Origin: Deltaproteobacteria bacterium
GTDB lineage: Bacteria; Bdellovibrionota; UBA1018; UBA923
Length of the DNA: 15,285 bases
Reading direction: 5' to 3'
Assembly (NCBI GenBank): GCA_016194725.1
Contig: JACQAW010000198.1
Coordinates: 1-15,285, forward strand
The position numbers and the translations under genes were made by a program. The notes below the pieces were generated by a model, which saw nothing but the letters and a program-made list of their open reading frames with translations, searched no databases and had not been told where the DNA came from. Positions 7,373 through 14,600 of this stretch are shown piece by piece (positions within the stretch are counted from its first letter, which is position 1; each line of letters starts with the position of its first letter).

Positions 7373-8698
7373 TTATTCGATTACCTTTTTGATTAGCCCA
7401 CTGGCTTTCGCCTTGGTTCCCGATATCGAAAAAGCTGCCGCGAATTCGCGCGCAATCGCGTCGGGCGTAAGATCTTCAGTTCTCAGTTTTTCAGGATTGA
7501 AGTAAATCGTCGCAAGCGGCTTGCCCTTTTCGATGGAAGAGCCCAGCTTGGCGTGCAGCCGAAAACCCACACTGTGATCAATGGTATCACTAGTTTTCTG
7601 GCGGCCACCACCCATTCTTACAAGCAGGGTGCCCAGTGCTTGTCCGTCGATTTTCGAGACGTAGCCGGTTTTGGTGGCCTGCACGATTACGGTATGCGGG
7701 CTTACCAGCAGCGTTTCGGGATTCCTGACCACGTTCACGGTCGCGCCCTGAGCCCGGCACATGTCGCCAAACTTGGCCAGGGCCGTGCCGTCTTGCAGGC
7801 TTTTGCGCGCCATTGCGCGGGCGGCGGCGATGGAAGATGATTTATCGCCCAGTACCAGCATGTGGGCTGCCAGCTCGACGGTGATGTCGCGTAAATCGGT
7901 GGGCCCCCGGCCCTGCAAAGTTTCAAGGCACTCGAGCACCTCGACGGAATGGCCCACGGCCAGCCCCAGCGGCTGATTCATGTCGGTCAGCACGGCGCGC
8001 ACGCGCAGGCCCAGGGCCGTACCCACGGCGACCAGGCTTTTTGCCAGCTTCTCACCAGCCTTTTGAGTTTTCATGAAAGCGCCGCTGCCCACCTTGATGT
8101 CCAGCACGAGCCCCGAGATGCCTTCGGCCACTTTTTTCGAAAGAATACTGGCGGTGATGAGCGGAATGCATTCCACCGTGGCAGTTACGTCGCGCAGGGC
8201 ATAGAGCAGCTTGTCGGCTGGCACGAAATCGGCCGTCTGGCCCATCATGGCCAAGCCGTTCTTTGCGATCAGGCTGACGAACTCGTCGATCTTAATGTGC
8301 ACCCTGAATCCGGTGATACTCTCGAGCTTGTCCAACGTGCCGCCCGTGTGGCCCAGGCCGCGGCCCGAAACCATCGGGACATCGACATCCAGCGCCGCGA
8401 CCAGTGGCGCAAGTATCAAAGATACCTTGTCGCCCACGCCGCCCGTCGAGTGTTTGTCGATCTTGGGGCGGCTGTCGGTGAACTTGACCTGCCGGCCGCT
8501 GGCAATCATTGCGCGGGTAAGCGCGGTGGTTTCTTCGAGCACCATTCCCTGGAAGTAGGTGGCCATCAGAAATGCCGTGGTTTGATATTCGGGAATCAGC
8601 CCTGTTGCGGCACCGCTGACGAAGGCCTCGATTTCATCGGTAGACAGACGCAGTCCATCGCGCTTGCGGCGAATGACCTCGACCGGATTGATCGTCAC
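7373..8698 (-). CDS. deoA: thymidine/pyrimidine-nucleoside phosphorylase
   Basis: Phosphorolysis of thymidine and (deoxy)uridine to base plus (deoxy)ribose-1-phosphate; NP-II fold, cytoplasmic dimer. 441 residues, the normal length. Visible: KHSTGGVGDKVSL (82-94, phosphate site), SGRGLGHTGGTLDKLE (111-126), base-binding residues Arg169, Ser184 and Lys188 in the YALRDVTATV to LSKK segment, and DIKVGSGAFMK (200-210). The C-terminal third is the usual alpha/beta domain. The start is GTG at 8698, overlapping the deoB stop by four bases (GTGA). Whether it prefers thymidine (deoA) or accepts uridine (pdp) cannot be read with certainty from these motifs. Confidence 0.95.
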   Translation of the reverse strand: MTINPVEVIRRKRDGLRLSTDEIEAFVSGAATGLIPEYQTTAFLMATYFQGMVLEETTALTRAMIASGRQVKFTDSRPKIDKHSTGGVGDKVSLILAPLVAALDVDVPMVSGRGLGHTGGTLDKLESITGFRVHIKIDEFVSLIAKNGLAMMGQTADFVPADKLLYALRDVTATVECIPLITASILSKKVAEGISGLVLDIKVGSGAFMKTQKAGEKLAKSLVAVGTALGLRVRAVLTDMNQPLGLAVGHSVEVLECLETLQGRGPTDLRDITVELAAHMLVLGDKSSSIAAARAMARKSLQDGTALAKFGDMCRAQGATVNVVRNPETLLVSPHTVIVQATKTGYVSKIDGQALGTLLVRMGGGRQKTSDTIDHSVGFRLHAKLGSSIEKGKPLATIYFNPEKLRTEDLTPDAIAREFAAAFSISGTKAKASGLIKKVIE

Positions 8699-9900
8699 GC
8701 GAGGATCTCGGAAAGAAAGCTGATGCCCACGGTAAGTCGGCCTTTGTCGCCGGTCAGCGCATGCGCCACGGTTTGCCCAATGTCGGCAAATGTGCGGCGG
8801 TCACCCAGGGCGCGCGCTTTGCTGCCCTTGCGATAGCAAAGCAGGGGCACATATTCGCGCGTGTGGTCGCTGCCGCGGTAGGTGGGGTCGTTGCCATGGT
8901 CGGCGCTTACTATGACCAGATCGTCAGGGCTTAGACGCGTTTCGAGCGTGGGAATGAACGCGTCGAATTCCTCGAGCGCCCGGGCGAATCCGGGAACATC
9001 GCGGCGGTGACCATACAACATGTCGAAGTCGATGAGGTTCACGAAGAGCAGGCCGCTGGGATATTTCGTCAGCGCGCCCTCGAGCGTTTTGAGACCGTCG
9101 GAGTTGTCTTCGGTTTCGAGGCTTTCGCCGATGCCGCGGCCGTTGAAGATGTTCCAGATCTTGCCTACGCCCACGCTGGGCAGGCCGGCGTCGAGCACGA
9201 ACTCCATCATCGTCTTGCGCGGCGGCGTCTGCGAAAAATCCTTGCGGTGGTGGGTGCGTTTGAAGTCAGCCGCGGTTTTGCCGACAAACGGGCGGGTGAT
9301 GACGCGCGAAATCTGCAGCTCGTCGCAAAGTTTGCGCGCGCTCTTGCCGATCGAGTTCAGGCGGTCGAGCCCAAAAGTTTCCTCGTGCGCGGCGATCTGC
9401 CAGACGGAGTCAGCCGACGTATAAAGGATGGGCTTGCCCGTCTTCATGTGCTCTTCGCCGAACTGCTTGATGATCTCGGTGCCGCTGGCCACGCAGTTGG
9501 CCAGCACGCCGGGCAGGTTGTTTTCCTTGCACCAGCGGTCGATGATTTCCTTGGAAAAACCTTTTGGATATGTGGTGAAAGCTTTTTCGACCACCACGCC
9601 GGCCATTTCCCAATGCCCCGCGGTCGTGTCTTTTCCCTGCGAAAGTTCGGCACAACGGCCGAAGCTGGCTACGCAGTCCGCGAGCGGGAGAGCGGGTACG
9701 GTGGGCATGTTGGTCAGATGGCCGATGCCCCACCTCGCCAGATTCGGCAGGCGAAGCGTGGGAAACGACTTCGAGACGTGCCCCAGCGTATCCGAGCCGG
9801 GGTCGCCGTAGGCCGCGGCATCGGGCAGCTCGCCCGCGCCCACGCCGTCGAGAATAATGAGGATGACGCGCCTGATGGCGCCTTTATGAGCTGGCGACAT
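8695..9900 (-). CDS. deoB: phosphopentomutase
   Basis: Converts (deoxy)ribose-1-phosphate to (deoxy)ribose-5-phosphate; two-metal alkaline-phosphatase superfamily enzyme. 401 residues, typical. Visible: metal Asp in IILDGVGAGELPDA (Asp18), GSDTLGH, the phospho-acceptor Thr in GKDTTAGHWE (Thr92, equivalent to Thr85 of the B. cereus enzyme), GKPILYTSADSVWQIAAHEE, LINxxDFD-type segment NLIDFDMLYGHRRD, ADHGNDPT and DHTREYVPLL for the second metal. ATG start at 9900, overlapping the deoC stop by one base (TGATG). All key residues look intact, in contrast to deoC upstream. Confidence 0.97.
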   Translation of the reverse strand: MSPAHKGAIRRVILIILDGVGAGELPDAAAYGDPGSDTLGHVSKSFPTLRLPNLARWGIGHLTNMPTVPALPLADCVASFGRCAELSQGKDTTAGHWEMAGVVVEKAFTTYPKGFSKEIIDRWCKENNLPGVLANCVASGTEIIKQFGEEHMKTGKPILYTSADSVWQIAAHEETFGLDRLNSIGKSARKLCDELQISRVITRPFVGKTAADFKRTHHRKDFSQTPPRKTMMEFVLDAGLPSVGVGKIWNIFNGRGIGESLETEDNSDGLKTLEGALTKYPSGLLFVNLIDFDMLYGHRRDVPGFARALEEFDAFIPTLETRLSPDDLVIVSADHGNDPTYRGSDHTREYVPLLCYRKGSKARALGDRRTFADIGQTVAHALTGDKGRLTVGISFLSEILA

Positions 9901-10760
9901 CAGTAGCCCCCGCTTTTGGAACCGCCGCCACTGGTGCCGCCACCCTTGGGTGGCTTCTTGGTTTCGGGCGCGCTGCCGCCGGCCTTATAAGGAAGGCCCG
10001 AGAACGGTTTGCGATTCTTGCCGGCGGGGCCGGATTTTCCGGAATCGGATTTCTTTGCGGTTTGGCCGGCATGTTCGACTATGGCTACCGACGCGCTGGC
10101 GCCGATGCGCGAGGCCCCGGCGTTGATCATGCGTTCGGCGTCTTCGGTGGTGCGGATGCCGCCACTGGCTTTGACGCCCATTTCAGGGCCGACGATTTTG
10201 CGCATGAGCGCGATGTCTTCGGCGGTGGCGCCACCCGAGGCAAATCCCGTCGAGGTTTTCACGAACGCCGCGCCCGCGGCTTTGGACAGCGCGCACGCGA
10301 TGTGAATGGCCTCGCGGGCTTCGAAAGCTTTTGCGCTGGTGGTGCCGGCGCCGAGGGGAAAGCCCACGACGGCAATTGGCTTTACGCCCGATCCTTTAAG
10401 CAGCTGCGCGGCCTTCGGAATGAAGGCACTATTCAGGCACACGGTAGCGAAGTTGTGTTTGCGTGCTTCTTCGCACAGCTTTTTTACATCTGCCTCGGTG
10501 GCATCTTGCTTGAGCAGGGTGTGGTCGATCATGGAAGCCAGCTCTTTGGGACTATGATGATGCGTGTCAGAGCTGGTGCCTACACGAGCCGCACCATTTC
10601 GAACAAGTCCGCGAATATCTATCGTGCTTGCAGCGGGCGACAAAACTTTCTCCAACTCTGGACGTATATCCTTATCAGGTAAACGCAACCCTTGTGCTAA
10701 AAGTCGATCACGAACTTTCTTAACGATTTCATCGACTAACCGATCAAGATCCTGTGCCAC
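9900..10760 (-). CDS. deoC: deoxyribose-phosphate aldolase homologue with internal deletion
   Basis: The family splits 2-deoxyribose-5-phosphate into glyceraldehyde-3-phosphate and acetaldehyde by a Schiff base on a (beta/alpha)8 barrel. 286 residues from the GTG at 10760, chosen because AGGAGA (10767-10772) sits six bases upstream; the TTG at 10775 would place that site inside the gene. Layout: residues 1-70 extension with an amphipathic helix LDRLVDEIVKKVRDRLL; barrel start MIDHTLLKQDATEADV; VVGFPLGAGTTSAKAFEAREAI; then immediately the region before the Schiff-base Lys (FVKTSTGFASGGAT, Lys168), and VKASGGIRT (Lys197); from about 230 a Gly/Lys/Pro-rich tail to the end. Between FEAREAI and the FVKTSTG helix about 54 residues of the family are missing, including two beta-strands and the catalytic Asp (E. 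coli Asp102). First gene of the operon. Activity is therefore doubtful. Confidence 0.88.
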   Translation of the reverse strand: MAQDLDRLVDEIVKKVRDRLLAQGLRLPDKDIRPELEKVLSPAASTIDIRGLVRNGAARVGTSSDTHHHSPKELASMIDHTLLKQDATEADVKKLCEEARKHNFATVCLNSAFIPKAAQLLKGSGVKPIAVVGFPLGAGTTSAKAFEAREAIHIACALSKAAGAAFVKTSTGFASGGATAEDIALMRKIVGPEMGVKASGGIRTTEDAERMINAGASRIGASASVAIVEHAGQTAKKSDSGKSGPAGKNRKPFSGLPYKAGGSAPETKKPPKGGGTSGGGSKSGGY

Positions 10761-10766
10761 GGTAAT

Positions 10767-10772
10767 TCTCCT
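10767..10772 (-). promoter_or_regulatory. Shine-Dalgarno site that sets the deoC start
   Basis: AGGAGA on the minus strand, six bases before GTG at 10760. It rules out the upstream in-frame TTG at 10775 as the start, because the site would then be coding. Confidence 0.7.
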
Positions 10773-10807
10773 CAACCCACTATAACGCGGTAGCGAAACT
10801 TTTTATA

Positions 10808-10821
10808 CTTGAAGTGTCAAG
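10808..10821. promoter_or_regulatory. perfect inverted repeat CTTGA-N4-TCAAG upstream of deoC, possible operator
   Basis: CTTGAAGTGTCAAG is a 5-base inverted repeat with a 4-base spacer, about 48 bases before the deoC start. On the minus strand it contains TTGACA (10820-10815) and is followed by TATAAA (10807-10802). Those two hexamers are only 7 bases apart, so they cannot be the pair of one promoter; TATAAA alone may be a -10. A deo-operon repressor site is a guess from position. Confidence 0.3.
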
Positions 10822-10902
10822 CACCCTATATTAACAAACTCTTATGGGGTTTGCCTGGCCGTTGCGAAATGCGACAGTCGAGTAGCCCGCCAGATTATGA
10901 AA

Positions 10903-10933
10903 TTGGGCTAAAAAGCCTAATCACGAGTATAGT
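10903..10933 (+). promoter_or_regulatory. weak candidate promoter for the rne operon
   Basis: TTGGGC (10903-10908) and TATAGT (10928-10933) with a 19-base spacer. The -10 matches 5/6, the -35 poorly, and the spacing is long. It would leave a leader of about 170 bases containing the hairpins at 10941-10957 and 11053-11093. Confidence 0.25.
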
Positions 10934-11108
10934 AGAGATTAAGGCCCTTGGGGCTTTAAAGATTTTAAATTAGGATTCGAGCGGTGGCGCTATAGAAGCG
11001 TTTTCCAAATTATGAGCGCTCTAAGATTGTGCGCTGCTCGGCAAAAGAAAACGGTGCGGTGGATGTCAGGCCACTCGGCCAGGCGGCTGCACCAGTAATT
11101 AGGACCTG

Positions 11109-11612
11109 ATGCGACAAGCGTTTCGCAGAGTTGTTACCGCTTTGGCTTTTTTTATGGTGTTGGGCATGGCAGAAAATATCGCCTGTTCAAACGCGGAAGC
11201 TTATTACGGGTTTAACGACGCTCTAGGTACGATTGGAATAGCGGCCGGGATAGGCGCAGTAATGGGCCTGTCCACGATCTCGTTCTACGATTCTCCAACC
11301 AAGCATCTGAGCAACACGCTCGTGGGTGCGGGGGCGGGGCTGATCGTGGGACTTGGTGTAGCCGCCTATCTCATGGCAAATGCCGCCGAGAGCGACGAAA
11401 TAAACCCCGATGAGCTTCTTCCGCCAGAAAACAAGCCGGAAGCACCCGGAAAAACTCCGGGCAAGGATCCGGCCAAAAGTGAGAAGAAGGCTCCGACCTC
11501 AATAAGGTCTGTACCCCGTTCTTTGCTTTTAGCCTCGGTTCCAACGACTCTGATGCTGCGTGATTCCACTAATTGGATGATCGCATTTCAGGTCCTGGAA
11601 CTGAGGTTTTGA
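11109..11612 (+). CDS. small exported/membrane protein of unknown function, coupled to RNase E
   Basis: I do not recognise this 167-residue protein. The N-terminus looks like a signal peptide or signal anchor: basic RR at 6-7, hydrophobic VVTALAFFMVLGM, and a possible cleavage after SNA or AEA near residue 28-31. Cys26 lies in a poor lipobox context (Asn at -3), so a lipoprotein is unlikely. Two Gly/Ala-rich hydrophobic stretches follow, about 38-60 and 67-93, with GxxxG-like spacing (GIAAGIGAVMG; VGAGAGLIVGLG). Residues 94-132 are Pro/Glu/Lys-rich and polar. The end (137-167) alternates hydrophobic residues and finishes in Phe. AGGA five bases before ATG at 11109. The stop directly abuts the RNase E start (TGA-ATG), implying joint translation. 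Confidence 0.75.
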   Translation: MRQAFRRVVTALAFFMVLGMAENIACSNAEAYYGFNDALGTIGIAAGIGAVMGLSTISFYDSPTKHLSNTLVGAGAGLIVGLGVAAYLMANAAESDEINPDELLPPENKPEAPGKTPGKDPAKSEKKAPTSIRSVPRSLLLASVPTTLMLRDSTNWMIAFQVLELRF

Positions 11613-14600
11613 ATGGCAACTGAGCTGATCATCAATGCGACTCTTCCGGAAACAAGAATAGCGCTTCTCGAAAACAACGAGATTTCGGAACTGCACATCG
11701 AACGGGATTCCGAGCGTGGGATCGTTGGAAATATTTATAAGGGTAAGGTGATCCGGGTTCTGCCGGGAATGCAGGCGGCCTTCGTGGACATCGGGCTGGA
11801 AAAGGCCGCGTTTCTTTACGTGGACGATATTTTTTTCCCGGACATGAAAACGCCCCTCATCAGCCAGCCGCTGCCGGAGTCGCTGCCCAAGCCCGCGCCG
11901 ATATCGGTGCAGGGTGGAGTGCTGGGAGCCGGGCCCGCTCCGATCGTGATTACTCCGCTGCCCCCAGGCAGCAAGCCGCCCGCGGCTCAGGGTCGCGGAC
12001 GTGGTGGCCGTGGCCGTTTTGGCCGGGGTGAACCGAAAGTGAGCGACAAGCCGGCGCTTCCCGGAACGCCCGAAGCCCACGCCCAGATGCAGCGCGAATA
12101 TGCGCGCCAGATGCTCGAGGCCGAAAAAGATCAGGATCCCGAAGCCGCGGCCAAGGCCGCTGCATCTTTTGCCGCGGGCGAAGCCGCGGGTGCCGCTATG
12201 GGAATGCCGCCGATGTCGGTTACCGAAGCAGCAGCGGGAGTGGATGCGCAGCCTGGTGCCAATGCCATGTCAGCTGCGGAGGTTTCACCTCCGCTTGCCT
12301 CGGCGGCGAACCCGGATCACGCCTCGTTGCCAACATCTCAGCCCGAAGCTCGTTCGCCGCAGGCGGAAGCTCCGGTTGATCCGTTTGACGACGAAGAAGA
12401 CGACGTCGAATCGGAAGCGGCGTATCGGCCTGAACCTTTGATTGACGCTGAAGCCTGGGCCGAAGACATGACTGCCGAGTCGGCGGCCAACGAGCCCGAG
12501 ACTCAAGCTGGCGAAGCGGCTCCGGCCGCTACTAATACGATGACGTCTGATACAGCCAGCTCCGAGCCAGCCGCTGCGGCTGCTCCGGCTGCTGAAAGTG
12601 GTACCGAGGGTCCAGCCTTGGCGCCCGCGCCGGCACCACTTGTTCCAGGCGTTTTGCCGGTGATGGTGAAGCCCGTGCCGGTCGCGGCACGCGTGGCGCC
12701 CGTTTCGCCGGTTGGCGTGGATGAGGAAGAGGATGACGACGAGGACGTCGCCGAGATGCCGCGCCGTCGCCGTCGCCGCGAGCCCGTGAACATCGCCGAC
12801 ATCATCAAAGAGGGTCAGGAAATCGTCGTTCAGGTGGCCAAGGATCCGATCGGCACCAAGGGCGCGCGCCTGACCTGCCACGTGAGTTTGCCAGGCCGCT
12901 ATCTGGTATTCATGCCCACGGTGGATCACATCGGTGTTTCCCGCCGTATCGAGAGTGAAGGCGAACGCCGCCGTTTGAAAGAAACGATGGGCAAGATTCG
13001 TCCGGCCAAAACCGGCGTTATCGTGCGCACCGCCAGCGGCAAGCAGACCGACCGCAAGCTCAAGGCCGATTTGGATTATCTGGTCACGACCTGGAACGAC
13101 ATACAGAAAAAATTTCTCAAGCAGCGTACGCCCAGCGTCGTGTACCAGGACCTGACCATCGTGCTGCGCGCGATTCGCGACATGTTCACCGACGAGGTCG
13201 ACAAAGTCGTCGTCGACAGCAAGCGCGAGCACAAGGCGATCATGAAGTTCGTCACGCGCTTTATTCCGAGCGTGAAAGATAAAGTCGAGCTTTATACGGG
13301 CGAGCAGCCCATCTTCGACACCTATGGCATCGAGACCGAGATTTCGCGCGCGCTCGATCGCAAGGTGTGGCTGAAATCCGGCGGGTACCTGGTGGTGGAC
13401 CAGGCCGAAGCGCTGGTGGCCATCGACGTCAATACGGGCCGCTACGTGGGCAAGAAGACGCTCGAGGAAACGATTCTGAAGACGAACCTCGAAGCCGTGA
13501 AGGAAATCGCCTATCAGCTGCGGCTCAGAAACTGCGGCGGCATCATCATTCTCGACCTGATCGACATGGAAAAGGAGTCGAATAAAGAGAAGGTTTACAA
13601 GGCGCTTGAAGAAGCCCTCAAGAAAGATCGCGCGCGTCCGAGCATTCTGAAGATCAGCCAGCTGGGGCTGGTTGAGATGACCCGCAAGCGCACGCGCGAC
13701 ACCATGGTGCGCTCGCTCTGCGAACCTTGCTCGTACTGCGAAGGCCGCGGCTTCGTGAAGAACAAGCTGACGATCGCCTACGACATCATGCGCGACATCG
13801 AGCGCGAAGGAACCGTGCGCGAAACCCAGGCTATTTCGATTCAGTGCCACCCGACCGTGGCGGACGTGCTGCTCGAAGACAAACGCGACGTGCTCGAGGA
13901 CATGGAGCACCAGTTCGACAAGAAGATGACGATTCGTGGCAATGGCGCGTATCACGTCGAACAGTACGAGCTGATTGCCCACCGCGAACACAAGAACATG
14001 GTCTGGTCCAGCGAAGAGCGCCGTCAGCAGCTGCGCCAGAAAGGCCAGGAGCGCTCGCAGCAGATGGCCAGCGAGCTGCGCAAGGCCACCGAGCTCGAGC
14101 GCCAGGAAAAGCGGCGTGAGCAGGAAGACAAACGCCGCGAGCAGGAACGCCTGCGCCAGGAAAAGCGCGCGCTGACCGAAGAAAAACGCAAGCAGCTGGC
14201 GGCGGCCCGAGCGGCGCTGCTGGTTGCGCAAGGGCTTGACCCGAATGCCCCGATTCCCGAGGGAGTGGTTGTGCCAGGGCTGGATGCGCTGGCTGAGAAT
14301 GAAGAAGACTTTGAAGAGGATGACGAAGATGAAGCCTCTCTGGGTACGGATGGAATGCCGGTGCCCCGAAATACCGGTTCGCGTCAGGATCGTGGCGGGC
14401 GTGAAGCCGCAGGCGAGCTGAATCCGGATGGCACGCGCAAGCGGCGCCGTCGCGGCCGTCGTGGCCGTGGGGGCCGCAGCCGTGAGGGTGGGCAGGGCCG
14501 TGAAGGTGGCCAAGGTCGTGAGGGCCAACAGCCGGGGCGCCAGCAGTCGCAGGGCCGCCAGCCGCGTCCACCAAGTGGACCGCCTAATGTTCGTCCGGTG

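Larger units (their letters stand above)
10761..11108. other. divergent intergenic region between deoC and the rne operon
   Basis: 348 bases without a gene. AT-rich on the deoC side. It holds several small inverted repeats: 10861-10875, 10903-10920 (7 bp stem, AAAA loop), 10941-10957 (GGCCC/GGGCT stem) and a GC-rich one at 11053-11093 closed by GGTGC/GCACC and including GGCC-N4-GGCC. I see no tRNA and no riboswitch consensus that I can identify. It must carry promoters for both directions, but no strong -35/-10 pair is obvious on the plus strand. Confidence 0.6.

Noticed and set aside
9900..10760. DeoC gap explained by a frameshift
   Set aside because: Family-like sequence on both sides of the gap is in the same frame with no intervening extra bases to read in another frame; the missing segment is simply absent.
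10980..11108. Riboswitch (cyclic di-GMP type) upstream of the small membrane-protein gene
   Set aside because: Stem-loops are present, but I could not match the conserved core bases of a known riboswitch class.
14481..14531. CRISPR-like repeat array
   Set aside because: Units are directly contiguous, in frame with the RNase E tail, and have no spacers.
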